64,000 nucleotides of DNA from Bradyrhizobium sp. Tv2a-2 (GTDB taxonomy: Bacteria; Pseudomonadota; Alphaproteobacteria; Rhizobiales; Xanthobacteraceae). This document shows, piece after piece, positions 16,813-24,947 of this stretch; the first letter of the stretch is position 1, and the number at the start of each line of letters is the position of its first letter. The DNA is taken from assembly GCF_000472425.1 (NCBI RefSeq), contig NZ_AXAI01000005.1, forward strand, positions 124,001 through 188,000, read 5' to 3'. The notes beneath the pieces were generated by a model, which did not search any database, was not told the origin of the DNA, and saw only the letters and a program-made list of their open reading frames with translations. Both the position numbers and the translations under genes were made by a program.

Positions 16813-17214
16813 GCTGTCATCGCCCGGTTTGACCACGCGATCCAGTATTCCAGAGGCAGTGGATGGGAGCGCGCAGCTATTACGTCTACATCCTCGCCAG
16901 CAAGATCGGCGGCACGCTTTACATCGGCGTAACCAACGATCTCATGCGTCGCGTCGCGGAACATAGATTGAAGCTCGCTGAAGGCTTCACCAAACGTTAC
17001 GACGTGGCGCGATTGGTCTACTTTGAATGTTTTGACGAAGTTGAGCAGGCGATCCATCGCGAAAAGCGGCTCAAAAAGTGGCGGCGCGCCTGGAAAATTT
17101 CGCTGATCGAAAAGAAAACCCGGATTGGAACGACCTTTATCCGGGCATTGCCGGTAGCCCATGACTTCAGTCTCTGGAATACTGGATCGCCCGGTCAAGC
17201 CGGGCGATGACAGC
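16813..17214. mobile_element. 402-bp inverted-repeat element enclosing a GIY-YIG nuclease gene
   Basis: The arms 16813-16855 and 17172-17214 are inverted copies of one another over 43 bases with three mismatches. Both run inward from GCTGTCATCGCCCGG to GCGATCCAGTATTCCAGAG. The only gene between them is the GIY-YIG gene at 16863, which starts 7 bp after the left arm. The same outer end (GCTGTCA) and inner motif (GATCCAGTA) occur in gene-less units at 23177-23281 and, more diverged, at 19470-19572. I infer a mobile or spreading unit with the nuclease as its candidate helper. No target-site duplication could be established by eye. Confidence 0.6.
16863..17210 (+). CDS. GIY-YIG endonuclease (URI type), C-terminus frameshifted
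   Basis: A 115-residue single-domain GIY-YIG nuclease of the small URI class. The first strand pair carries YYVYILASK and TLYIGVTNDL (the GIY and YIG elements). Catalytic-type Arg follows in LMRRVAEHR, then TKRYDVARLVYFE, and the acidic metal site lies in QAIHREKRLKKWRR. From Ala/Lys 17115-17120 the reading is odd: the present frame continues TRIGTTFIRALPVAHD into the right repeat arm. A shift of one base gives NPDWNDLYPGIAGSP and a stop at 17162-17164, which looks like a natural end. The run AAAA (17115-17118) has probably lost one A. The domain core is intact, so activity may be retained. Confidence 0.85.
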   Translation: MGARSYYVYILASKIGGTLYIGVTNDLMRRVAEHRLKLAEGFTKRYDVARLVYFECFDEVEQAIHREKRLKKWRRAWKISLIEKKTRIGTTFIRALPVAHDFSLWNTGSPGQAGR

Positions 17215-17239
17215 TTTTCAATGGTCGAACCAGTTCCGC

Positions 17240-18610
17240 ATGACCGCACCCGAAATCGCGTCCGAGACCAACGCCCCCGCTGAGGCCGCCAAAACCTCCT
17301 GGCGCGAGAGCCTTGCCGTCTATCTGCAGCCGCGCGTGCTGATCGTGCTGTTCCTCGGCTTTTCCTCAGGACTGCCGCTGGCGCTGTCGGGCTCGACGCT
17401 TCTGGTGTGGATGCGGGAGGCCGGCGTCGATCTCGGCACCATTGGGCTGTTCGCACTGGTCGGCACGCCCTACACGCTCAAATTCATCTGGGCGCCGCTG
17501 GTCGATGCGCTGCATGTGCCGATGTTCACCAAAGCCTTCGGCCGGCGCCGCGGCTGGCTGTTGTTCTCGCAACTGCTGCTCATCATAACCATCCTGCTGC
17601 TTGCGATTGCCGACCCCGCGCGCTCGCCGGCGTATGTGGCGTTCGCGGCCCTGCTGGTCGCGACCGCCTCCTCGACCCAGGACATCGTGGTTGATGCCTT
17701 CCGGGTCGAGAGCTTGCCGGAAAGCGAGCAGGCCGCGGGCATGGCGTCCTATGTCGCGGCCTATCGCATCGGAATGCTGGTTTCGACCGCGGGCGCGCTA
17801 TTCATCGTCTCCGGCTTCGAAGCAACGGGGCTCGCGCGCTCAGCCGCCTGGATGTGGGGCTATGCAGTGATGGCGGCGCTGGTCCTGACCGGCACGGTCA
17901 CGGCGCTCCTCGCCACCGAGCCGGAACAGTCGCAGCAAGCGGACAGGGCAACCCGCACCGAGACCGCCTCAACCCGCGTGCTGCATGCCGCGATGGGCGC
18001 CTTCACGGAATTCCTCTCCCGCAAGGATGCCATTGCGGCACTCGCCTTCGTGGTGCTGTTCAAATTCACCGACGCCTTCTCCGGCACCATGACCGCGCCG
18101 TTCGTGATCGACATCGGCTTTTCACGCAACGACTATGCGGCGATCGTCAAGGGCGTCGGGCTGGCCGCGACGCTGATTGGCGGCTTCGCCGGCGGGTTCG
18201 TCGCGCGGCGCTATTCGCTCGCCGCGAGCCTGTTGATCGGCGGCTGCCTGCAGGCGCTCGCCAATCTTTCCTTCTCCTGGCTGGCGGTTGTCGGCACCAA
18301 TCAATGGGCGCTGGCGCTAGCGATCACGGCAGAGAATTTCACCAGCGCGATCGGCACCGTGATCTTCGTCGCGTATCTCTCCGCGCTGTGCCAGAACCCG
18401 CTGCACACCGCGACCCAATATGCGCTGCTCACCGCGCTTGCCGCAGTTGGCCGCACCTATCTCTCCTCGGGCGCAGGCTTCGTCGCGAAGGCCGCAGGAT
18501 GGCCACTGTTCTTCGTGATCTGCGTCGTGGTCGCCGTGCCGAGCCTGTTGCTGCTCGCCTGGCTTGATCGGCGTGGCCATTTTGCCGCTTTGGGGCCGGT
18601 GAAGGTCTAA
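17240..18610 (+). CDS. ampG: AmpG-like muropeptide MFS permease
   Basis: A 456-residue, 12-to-14-helix major-facilitator transporter. In the AmpG group these proteins import GlcNAc-anhydro-muropeptides from periplasm to cytosol for wall recycling and, in some species, beta-lactamase control. Support comes from the start of the membrane region LIVLFLGFSSGLPLALSGST, the LWMREAGVDLGTIGLFALVG-like helix 2, the KFIWAPLVDALHVP loop, and the motif SSTQDIVVDAFRVE, a hallmark of AmpG proteins. ATG 17240 (MTAPEIASET) is preferred over an in-frame start at 17207 inside the repeat. The stop TAA (18608-18610) falls at the edge of a family A repeat. Confidence 0.88.
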   Translation: MTAPEIASETNAPAEAAKTSWRESLAVYLQPRVLIVLFLGFSSGLPLALSGSTLLVWMREAGVDLGTIGLFALVGTPYTLKFIWAPLVDALHVPMFTKAFGRRRGWLLFSQLLLIITILLLAIADPARSPAYVAFAALLVATASSTQDIVVDAFRVESLPESEQAAGMASYVAAYRIGMLVSTAGALFIVSGFEATGLARSAAWMWGYAVMAALVLTGTVTALLATEPEQSQQADRATRTETASTRVLHAAMGAFTEFLSRKDAIAALAFVVLFKFTDAFSGTMTAPFVIDIGFSRNDYAAIVKGVGLAATLIGGFAGGFVARRYSLAASLLIGGCLQALANLSFSWLAVVGTNQWALALAITAENFTSAIGTVIFVAYLSALCQNPLHTATQYALLTALAAVGRTYLSSGAGFVAKAAGWPLFFVICVVVAVPSLLLLAWLDRRGHFAALGPVKV

Positions 18611-18710
18611 AGCACGATCCGGAAATGTGTGTAGCGGTTTTCCGAAGAGATCATGCTCAATCAAGGACCTAAAGCGCGATGACGATTCAACCAAGTCTCA
18701 TCGCGCTTTA
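18609..18710. repeat. Dispersed repeat family A, full copy, inverted
   Basis: The reverse complement of the unit at 655-758 (AAAGCACGATCCGG... to ...TCTCATCGCGCTTTA). Its first bases form the ampG stop codon. It fills most of the gap to the GST gene. Confidence 0.85.
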
Positions 18711-18739
18711 GGGGCAACTGGCGACGGAGCAGCGTCACG

Positions 18740-19393
18740 ATGACAATCACCATTACCGCCTTTGAACGATCACCCGATGGCGGCAAGGGATTGGCGCGTG
18801 ATACGCGCGTTCGCTGGGCGCTCGAGGAAGTGGGCCAGCCCTACAAGGTTCGCCTGGTTTCGTTCCATGCGATGAAGGAGCCGGCGCATCTGGCGCTTCA
18901 TCCTTTCGGTCAGATTCCGACCTATGAGGAAGGCGATCTCGCCCTGTTCGAGACGGGTGCGATCGTCTTCCATATCGCCGAGCGCCATGCGGGCCTGCTG
19001 CCGGATGATGCCAATGCCCGCGCTCGCGCGATCACCTGGATGTTTGCCGCGGTCAACACGGTAGAGCCGCCGATCATTGAACTTGGCACGGCCAGGCTTT
19101 TGGAGGGCGACAAGCCTTGGAACAAGGAGCGCCTGCCTCTGGTCGAGGATCGTGTCCGTGGCCGGCTGCACCAGCTTTCCGCTCGCTTGAGCGATGCCGA
19201 TTGGCTCGATGGTGCGTTCAGCGCGGGCGACCTGATGATGGTGTCGGTGCTGCTCAGGCTGAAATCATCCGGCATTCTGGACGAATTTTCGAACCTAACC
19301 GCCTATCTCGCTCGCGGCGAAGCGCGGCCTGCCTATAAGCGGGCTTTCGCCGCTCAATTGGCGGTCAACACCGGTAAGCCGACGACCGAGTGA
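18740..19393 (+). CDS. Glutathione S-transferase family protein
   Basis: A 217-residue protein with a thioredoxin-like N-terminal domain (about 1-85) and an all-helical C-terminal domain (about 92-210). The glutathione-site motifs are HPFGQIPTYEEGDLALFETG: the cis-Pro in QIP and the Glu-(Thr/Ser) pair in FETG. The N-terminal catalytic position is in SPDGGKGLARDTRVRW, with Arg/Thr rather than an obvious Cys or Tyr. It is a cytosolic detoxification or redox enzyme by family; the substrate is unknown. It stands alone between repeats. Confidence 0.88.
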   Translation: MTITITAFERSPDGGKGLARDTRVRWALEEVGQPYKVRLVSFHAMKEPAHLALHPFGQIPTYEEGDLALFETGAIVFHIAERHAGLLPDDANARARAITWMFAAVNTVEPPIIELGTARLLEGDKPWNKERLPLVEDRVRGRLHQLSARLSDADWLDGAFSAGDLMMVSVLLRLKSSGILDEFSNLTAYLARGEARPAYKRAFAAQLAVNTGKPTTE

Positions 19394-19469
19394 TGAGGTC
19401 CGTCCTGGGCTCGAAGTCGTCATCCGAGTTTTTCGTTCAGTTTATGGGTCGTCACTCTGGTTTTCGGTG

Positions 19470-19572
19470 GTCGTCACCCGAAAGGCGGGTGATCCAGTAT
19501 TCGAGGGGCGTTCGGGAGATTCGGAATAGCCGCGGCTTACCGGATCGTCTCGTCGAGCCGGACGATGACATC
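19470..19572. repeat. Gene-less relative of the GIY-YIG element
   Basis: The left arm GTCGTCACCCGAAAGGCGGG then TGATCCAGTATTCGAG, and the right arm read backwards TGTCATCGTCCGGCTCGACG then GATCCGGTA. The ends and the GATCC(A/G)GTA inner motif match the arms of 16813-17214, but the arms are diverged and enclose only about 30 bp. Confidence 0.6.
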
Positions 19573-19594
19573 CTGCTCAGGGATCACCGGCTCA

Positions 19595-20056
19595 TCAATG
19601 CCTCACCAGACTCCACTTCGTGATCACCGCCTCGCTCATCTGCCCGGCATCCTCGGCACAGGTGACCTCGTCGACCTTGACCGAGATTTCCTTGCCGACC
19701 AGCGATTTCAACTGGTTGGTCTGCGCATTGCTGCTGACGATGAGCTGAAAGGTCTCAGGTCCCGTCTCGAGGTTGCAGAGCCCGCTCGGCGGCGGCAGCC
19801 GGCGCGGCTCTGTGGTGATCTGATAGGTCGCGATGCGCCTACCCTGCTGCTTGGGATCGCGTACCCGCAAACTATTGAGTTCGCCCGACAGCACGTCGCC
19901 GGCATTGATCGGCTTGCCGGCTTTCAGCGGCGCATTGTCCGGCCGAGCCTCCTCTTGTGCTGGCTCTGGTCCCTGGGCCCGGCCTGCGGAGGCCGGGAAG
20001 CTCGCCAGCAAAATGGACGCAAAGACCAAGCCCATGGCGAATCGTCGTTTCGTCAT
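19595..20056 (-). CDS. Secreted hypothetical protein (153 aa)
   Basis: Residues 1-26 form a signal peptide (MTKRRFAMGLVFASILLASF, cleavage near SAGRA). The mature domain has two strands rich in polar residues and a Cys pair that may form a disulfide (SGLCNLET and EVTCAED). Core pieces are ISVKVDEVTCAED, RIATYQITTEPRRLPPPSGL and FQLIVSSNAQTNQLKSLVGK. I do not recognise a named domain. It follows recR on the same strand with a 23-bp gap and may be the distal gene of the dnaX-ybaB-recR operon, though an exported product there would be unrelated in function. Confidence 0.65.
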   Translation of the reverse strand: MTKRRFAMGLVFASILLASFPASAGRAQGPEPAQEEARPDNAPLKAGKPINAGDVLSGELNSLRVRDPKQQGRRIATYQITTEPRRLPPPSGLCNLETGPETFQLIVSSNAQTNQLKSLVGKEISVKVDEVTCAEDAGQMSEAVITKWSLVRH

Positions 20057-20079
20057 TCGTCGGAATTCCCAGTGTTTGG

Positions 20080-20685
20080 CTAGAACAAGGTGCGCTGGCG
20101 CATCGCGGCTGATAGCGTACCTTCGTCGAGATAATCAAGCTCGCCGCCTACAGGCACGCCGTGAGCAAGGCGCGTCACCCTGACATTGGCGTCCTGCAGG
20201 AGGTCGGTGATGTAGTGAGCGGTGGTCTGCCCATCCACGGTTGCATTCAGCGCGAGGATGACCTCGCTCACCTCGGCCTCGTGCGCGCGCTTGACCAGCG
20301 CATCGATGGTGAGGTCCTGGGGACCTACGCCATCGAGCGGCGACAGCGTGCCGCCCAACACATGGTAGCGCCCATTGGTCGCGGTCGCCCGCTCCAGCGC
20401 CCAGAGATCGGCGACATCGGCAACCACCACGATGATCGCGCCGTCGCGGCGCGGATCGGTGCAGACCGTGCAGGGATTTTGCGTGTCGATATTGCCGCAG
20501 GTCTTGCAGACCTGGATCTTGTCGATCGCGACCTGAAGAGCGCTCGCCAACGGCGTCATCAACGCCTCGCGCTTCTTGATCAGATGCAGCGCCGCGCGCC
20601 GCGCGGAGCGGGGACCGAGCCCCGGCAGGCGGGCCAGAAGCTGGATCAGGCGCTCAATCTCGGGACCGGCAACGGCAGCAGGCAT
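20080..20685 (-). CDS. recR: Recombination protein RecR
   Basis: A 201-residue RecR that works with RecO and RecF to load RecA on gapped DNA. The N-terminal helix-hairpin-helix is [20 protein letters not shown] (about 14-33). The zinc finger is [18 protein letters not shown] (about 57-74). The Toprim domain starts [15 protein letters not shown] (about 80) and includes [15 protein letters not shown]. The C-terminal Walker-like motif ends with [23 protein letters not shown] 20685 gives [15 protein letters not shown], the normal start. It follows ybaB by 4 bp, as in the common dnaX-ybaB-recR operon. Confidence 0.96.
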   Translation of the reverse strand: MPAAVAGPEIERLIQLLARLPGLGPRSARRAALHLIKKREALMTPLASALQVAIDKIQVCKTCGNIDTQNPCTVCTDPRRDGAIIVVVADVADLWALERATATNGRYHVLGGTLSPLDGVGPQDLTIDALVKRAHEAEVSEVILALNATVDGQTTAHYITDLLQDANVRVTRLAHGVPVGGELDYLDEGTLSAAMRQRTLF

Positions 20686-20689
20686 TGTG

Positions 20690-21016
20690 TTACGAACCGA
20701 ACCCCAGAAAGCCCGGCGGTAGCCCGAGTCCGCCCGTAAGCGACTGCATTTTCTCCTGCATCGCCGTCTCCGCCTTGCGTCGCGCATCGGCATGCGCAGT
20801 CACCAGGAGGTCCTCCAGGATTTCGACCTCTTCCGGCTTCAGCAGCGAGGGATCAATCTTCACACCCTTCACTTCCATCTTTGCGGTCATGCGCACGGCA
20901 ACCAGCCCACCGCCGGCGAGCCCCTCGACCTCGACATTACCGAGCTCTTCCTGCATCGCCTGCATCTTGGACTGCAGCTGCGCCGCCTGTTTCATCATGC
21001 CGAGAAAATCGGGCAT
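20690..21016 (-). CDS. ybaB: YbaB/EbfC nucleoid-associated protein
   Basis: A 108-residue protein of the YbaB/EbfC family, a small dimeric DNA-binding protein that sits in the nucleoid. The sequence has the [20 protein letters not shown]-terminal helix, the central sheet with [20 protein letters not shown], and the C-terminal helix [22 protein letters not shown] 21016 matches the family's MxxxxxMMKQAQ start. It is sandwiched between dnaX (20 bp upstream) and recR (4 bp downstream). Confidence 0.95.
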   Translation of the reverse strand: MPDFLGMMKQAAQLQSKMQAMQEELGNVEVEGLAGGGLVAVRMTAKMEVKGVKIDPSLLKPEEVEILEDLLVTAHADARRKAETAMQEKMQSLTGGLGLPPGFLGFGS

Positions 21017-21036
21017 CGGTGCCTTCCTTCTGGAGA

Positions 21037-22884
21037 TCAATCGTCAAGGTCGGCGGCATCCTCGCCGCCGAATTCGTCGCCCAAGTCGCCTGCGCCGATA
21101 TCGGCTTCCGGCGCCTCGGCGGCAAGCTTGCGCACCTCGATAATGCGCGTGCCCGGAAAACGTGCCAGCACTTCCTGCACGCGCGGGTCGGCTTCGGCGG
21201 TACGCTCGCGCTCGTTCTTCTTGACCAGGTTCTGCTCGCGCAGCGTCGCCTGTCCGGCCTCGTTGGAGACAACGACCGTCCAGCGCCGACCTGTCCATAG
21301 CTCGAGCTTGCGCGACAGCTCGGTCACCATGGTGCGCGAGGCGTTCGGTTCCAGCGCAACTTCCAGCCGGCCGTCCTCGATGCGGACGAGGCGAACGTCG
21401 GCTTCCAGTGCCGCCTTGGTCAGGAGATCGCGCTTCTCGCCGGCCAGCGCGACCAGCTGCGGAAAGCTGGTGATTCTCAGCGCCGGCGCAGCTTGCGGTT
21501 CCGGTGCAGCCATCTGCGGTTGCGTGCGAGCCGCGGCTTCCGGCCGCGGCACCGCCGGTGCGCGCGCCGCGGAAGCGGATATTGAGGAAATGGTCGATGC
21601 CGGGCCGCCCCGCGGGGCCGCGCCCGCCGCAATCGTAGCCGACGCTCCGCCATTCTGCTCGATCATCCGGATCGCCTCATCCGGCGTCGGCAGGTCGGCG
21701 ACATAGGCGATCCGCACCAGCACCATTTCGGCGGCGGCAGCCGGACGCGTCGCGGCCTGCGTCTCGGCGATGCCCTTGAGCAGCATCTGCCACGTCCGCG
21801 ACAGCACCCGCATCGACAGCTTGGTCGCGAAGTCGCGGGCGCGCAGCCGCTCGGTCTCGCTGTAGGCGACGTTGTCGGCGGTCGCCGGCACGATTTTGAC
21901 GCGGGTGACGAAATTCACGAACTCGGCGAGATCGGACAGCACCACGATCGGGTCGGCGCCGGTGTCATACTGCTCGCGGAACTCACGGAACGCGCCGGCG
22001 ATGTCGCCGCGCACCAGCGAATCGAAGAGATCGATCACCCGCGTGCGGTCGGCGAGCCCCAACATTTGCCGCACCGCGTCGGCGCGCACTTCGCCGGCCG
22101 CATGCGCAATTGCCTGGTCGAGCAGCGACAGCGAATCACGCACCGAGCCTTCGGCGGCGCGCGCGATGATGCCGAGCGCTTCCGGCTCGATCGCCACGCC
22201 TTCCTTGGTCGCGATATTGGAAAGATGCTTCATCAGCACATCCGCTTCCACCCGGCGTAGATCAAAGCGCTGGCAGCGCGACAACACCGTAACAGGGACC
22301 TTGCGGATTTCGGTGGTGGCGAAGACGAATTTGGCGTGCTCCGGCGGTTCCTCCAGCGTTTTCAGGAACGCGTTGAAGGCTGCGGTCGACAGCATATGGA
22401 CTTCGTCGATGATGTAGACCTTGTAGCGCGCGCTCGCCGGCGCATAGCGCACGCTATCGTTGATCTGCCTGACATCGTCGACGCCGGTATGGGACGCGGC
22501 GTCCATCTCCAGCACGTCCATGTGCCGGCTTTCCATGATCGCCTGGCAGTGCACGCCCAGCCCGGGCATGTCGATGGTCGGCCCCTTCACCGAGCCGTCC
22601 GGCAGCTCATAATTGAGCGCACGCGCCAAGATGCGGGCGGTGGTGGTCTTGCCGACCCCGCGCACCCCGGTCAGGATCCAGGCTTGGGGAATGCGCCCGG
22701 TTTCAAACGCGTTGGAAACGGTCCGAACCACGGCATCCTGGCCGATCAGGTCGGCAAAGTTGGACGGGCGGTATTTCCGCGCCAGAACCCGATAGGGCTT
22801 TGCGCCGCCCTCTGGCATGCCCAGGTCGAGGCTGCCGGATACGGCGCTATCGGGCTTTATGGGAGGGGGGCCAGCGTCGGTCAT
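21037..22884 (-). CDS. dnaX: DNA polymerase III subunit gamma/tau
   Basis: A 615-residue clamp-loader ATPase that opens the beta clamp and couples the replisome. Motifs include [19 protein letters not shown] near the N-terminus, Walker [11 protein letters not shown] (about 70), the DEVHML Walker B (about 155), the sensor 1 region [20 protein letters not shown], and sensor 2 [14 protein letters not shown]. The C-terminal tau part (from about 400) has a Pro/Ala-rich linker then a polymerase-binding domain. The family zinc-module cysteines are largely missing: the corresponding segment reads [11 protein letters not shown] with a single Cys. It is the first protein gene of the operon with ybaB and recR, downstream of ffs. 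Confidence 0.96.
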   Translation of the reverse strand: MTDAGPPPIKPDSAVSGSLDLGMPEGGAKPYRVLARKYRPSNFADLIGQDAVVRTVSNAFETGRIPQAWILTGVRGVGKTTTARILARALNYELPDGSVKGPTIDMPGLGVHCQAIMESRHMDVLEMDAASHTGVDDVRQINDSVRYAPASARYKVYIIDEVHMLSTAAFNAFLKTLEEPPEHAKFVFATTEIRKVPVTVLSRCQRFDLRRVEADVLMKHLSNIATKEGVAIEPEALGIIARAAEGSVRDSLSLLDQAIAHAAGEVRADAVRQMLGLADRTRVIDLFDSLVRGDIAGAFREFREQYDTGADPIVVLSDLAEFVNFVTRVKIVPATADNVAYSETERLRARDFATKLSMRVLSRTWQMLLKGIAETQAATRPAAAAEMVLVRIAYVADLPTPDEAIRMIEQNGGASATIAAGAAPRGGPASTISSISASAARAPAVPRPEAAARTQPQMAAPEPQAAPALRITSFPQLVALAGEKRDLLTKAALEADVRLVRIEDGRLEVALEPNASRTMVTELSRKLELWTGRRWTVVVSNEAGQATLREQNLVKKNERERTAEADPRVQEVLARFPGTRIIEVRKLAAEAPEADIGAGDLGDEFGGEDAADLDD

Positions 22885-23031
22885 CGATCGATCCGCAAAT
22901 GAAGTCTTTCGGCCGGCTTCGATCGGCTGGCTGGCGCGCGGTCGCCGATGAAGTCATTGGCAACCGACCCGCCAAAACGCGAATGCGGGCGAAAGATCGT
23001 CCTTCTTTGCGCGATTCGCTTGACAAAAGTA

Positions 23032-23134
23032 GGTAGGAGACTGACGAGCGACCCGATCCGGACCTCGTTAGGGCTGCTTCCTTCCGGACCTGACCCGGTT
23101 GGCGAGTGGCTCGTCCACCGCCAATCTCCCGGCC
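23032..23134 (-). ncRNA. ffs: Signal recognition particle RNA (4.5S, small bacterial type)
   Basis: On the minus strand the universally conserved SRP apical core is exact: GGTCAGGTCCGGAAGGAAGC then AGCC (about 23071-23093). The 5' half (GGAGATTGGCGGTGGACGAG) and 3' half (CTCGTCAGTCTCC) pair to give the long hairpin. The ends are estimated from this pairing. The RNA binds Ffh and guides ribosomes making membrane proteins to FtsY. It lies 5' of dnaX on the same strand, a common alphaproteobacterial arrangement. Confidence 0.88.
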
Positions 23135-23176
23135 TCTATTTGGGGCCAAAAGGGTCAGAAAGCAAGCGGGGTATCG

Positions 23177-23281
23177 GCTGTCACACGCCGCGAAAGCGAG
23201 GTATCCAGTAAACGCTGGCCTGGCCTCCAAATCGATAGGCCGCCGGCTACTGGATCATCCGCTTTCGCGGACGATGACAGC
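23177..23281. repeat. Gene-less 105-bp relative of the GIY-YIG element
   Basis: The outer ends GCTGTCA...TGACAGC are the same as those of 16813-17214. The arms carry CGCGAAAGCG and the inner motif (G)ATCCAGTA/TACTGGAT in inverted orientation. Between them lie only about 35 bp with no gene. Confidence 0.65.
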
Positions 23282-23330
23282 TTGATATGAAACCTCGTCA
23301 GTGCCCCCACGATGGGCATTTGGAACCCTC

Positions 23331-23750
23331 ATGCCCGAATCCGCCTGGTCGCTGCATCCCCAGCTCAAGAAGGACACCATCGACATCGGCGACCTACCGC
23401 TGTGCCGGGTGCTTGTCATCAAGGACGCCAATTACCCCTGGCTGCTGCTGGTGCCGCGGCGCGAGGAGGCGGTTGAGATCATCGACCTCTCGGAAGTCGA
23501 ACAAGCACAGCTGATGACCGAGACCTCGCGCGTGGCGCGCGCGCTGAAAGAGGTCACAAAATGCGACAAGCTCAACATCGCCGCGCTGGGTAATGCCGTG
23601 CCGCAGCTGCATGTGCACGTCATCGCGCGCCGCAAGACCGACGCTGCATGGCCGCGCCCGGTCTGGGGCGCGGCGCCGCCGCTCGAGCACGACGCCCAGG
23701 AAGTACAACATTTCATCAGCGCATTGCGCCGCAAGATCTGGTTGGGTTGA
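23331..23750 (+). CDS. HIT-family (histidine triad) protein
   Basis: A 139-residue nucleotide-binding hydrolase or transferase of the HIT superfamily. The triad motif is VPQLHVHVIARRK (His-Val-His-Val at about residues 95-98), preceded by the GNAVPQ loop. The N-terminal part has the helix-strand start LPLCRVLVIKDANYPWLLLV. In this subgroup the motif is HVHVIAR rather than HVHLHVI, as in many proteobacterial HIT proteins. ATG 23331 (MPESAWSLHPQ) was chosen; a start 30 bp upstream is possible. The stop is 6 bp from nudC, so the pair probably forms one transcript. Confidence 0.88.
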   Translation: MPESAWSLHPQLKKDTIDIGDLPLCRVLVIKDANYPWLLLVPRREEAVEIIDLSEVEQAQLMTETSRVARALKEVTKCDKLNIAALGNAVPQLHVHVIARRKTDAAWPRPVWGAAPPLEHDAQEVQHFISALRRKIWLG

Positions 23751-23756
23751 ATAGAC

Positions 23757-24698
23757 ATGTCCGCATCCGATGCTTTTCCGCTTGGTAGACCCGCTTTTGT
23801 AAGTCACGTGCTTGACCGCGCCGCGCATCTGCGCGGCAAAGACGAAAAGCTGATGGCGATGGAAAGCGATTCCAGGTCGCGTGCCTATGTGGTGTTCCGG
23901 GATTCCCTGGTGGTACGGCGCGACGGCGATGCCACGCGCGCGCTGCTCACCATCGACGAGGCGCTGAAATTCGGCGCCAATCCGGGCACGATTTTCCTGG
24001 GTCTGCGCGACGGCGCGGCGGTGTTCGGCATGGGCATCTCCGCCCCGTCGGCCGAGAAGCTGATCGGCCGCGACGACGTCGCGGTGAGCGAGTTGCGCGG
24101 CATGGCGACGCAGGGCGCGGTTCCTCCGGAAGAGCTATCGGCGGTCGCGATGGCGAAATCGCTGGTCAACTGGCACCAGCGCCACGGCTTCTGCGCCAAT
24201 TGCGGTGCCAAAACCGGGATGCGTGAGGGGGGCTGGAAACGCGAGTGTCCGAGTTGCAAGGCCGAGCACTTTCCGCGCATCGACCCGGTCGTGATCATGC
24301 TGGTGACCAAAGGCGACAAGTGCCTGATGGGCCGGCAGTCGCGCTTTGCGACCGGCATGTACTCCTGTCTCGCCGGCTTTGTCGAAGCGGCCGAGACCAT
24401 CGAGGACGCTGTCCTGCGCGAGGTGTTCGAGGAGGCCGGCATCCGCTGCACCGATGTCACCTATTACATGGCCCAACCCTGGCCCTATCCGTCGTCGCTG
24501 ATGATCGGCTGCACGGCGCGTGCGCTCACCGAGAACATCGTGGTCGACCGCACCGAACTGGAAGATGCGCGCTGGTTCGACCGCGAGGAGGCACGCCTGA
24601 TGCTGACGCGGAAGCACCCCGACGGGTTCGCCGGCCCGCATCCCTTCGCCATCGCCCACCATCTGCTCGGGCGCTGGGTGCATGAGGGCGAGACCTGA
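23757..24698 (+). CDS. nudC: NAD(+) diphosphatase NudC
   Basis: A 313-residue Nudix enzyme that cleaves NADH/NAD to NMNH and AMP and can remove NAD caps from RNA. The zinc ribbon is CANCG...CPSC (Cys146, 149, 164, 167). The Nudix box spans about 207-229 (GFVEAAETIEDAVLREVFEE then AG). The NudC-specific motif is AQPWPYPSSLM (about 239). These three elements together are diagnostic. It follows the HIT gene with a 6-bp gap; both act on nucleotide pyrophosphates or esters. Confidence 0.95.
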   Translation: MSASDAFPLGRPAFVSHVLDRAAHLRGKDEKLMAMESDSRSRAYVVFRDSLVVRRDGDATRALLTIDEALKFGANPGTIFLGLRDGAAVFGMGISAPSAEKLIGRDDVAVSELRGMATQGAVPPEELSAVAMAKSLVNWHQRHGFCANCGAKTGMREGGWKRECPSCKAEHFPRIDPVVIMLVTKGDKCLMGRQSRFATGMYSCLAGFVEAAETIEDAVLREVFEEAGIRCTDVTYYMAQPWPYPSSLMIGCTARALTENIVVDRTELEDARWFDREEARLMLTRKHPDGFAGPHPFAIAHHLLGRWVHEGET

Positions 24699-24891
24699 GG
24701 CGGCCGACGCGCTCTCCGGGTTCTCGTCTCTTCCCTGCCGAGACGGTCCAGATCGTCGCCAGCCCTTCGCAAATCTCCTTATATCCATATTCGCGGCGCC
24801 CTTGCTGCGGCGCAACCTATTGGAGTGGAACCAATTTTCGGCGGGGCCAGAACCCCTCCAGGGCGCGCTCGCCCATCGAATGGGCTTGCTA

Positions 24892-24906
24892 TAGAAGAAT
24901 TTTCTA
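24892..24906. promoter_or_regulatory. Candidate Lrp/AsnC-type operator
   Basis: TAGAAGAATTTTCTA: an imperfect palindrome (TAGAA...TTCTA) that matches 13 of 15 positions of the Lrp consensus YAGHAWATTWTDCTR. It is 42 bp upstream of the Lrp-family gene, in an AT-rich patch, and so is a likely autoregulatory site. Confidence 0.55.
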
Positions 24907-24947
24907 TATATCAGTTCTGGTAACCCAATATATGGAACATTCTTCTC

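Noticed and set aside
17109..17122. Programmed -1 frameshifting in the GIY-YIG gene
   Set aside because: GAA AAG AAA ACC is not a classical X XXY YYZ heptamer and no downstream pseudoknot is evident apart from the repeat arm; simple base loss is the more economical reading.
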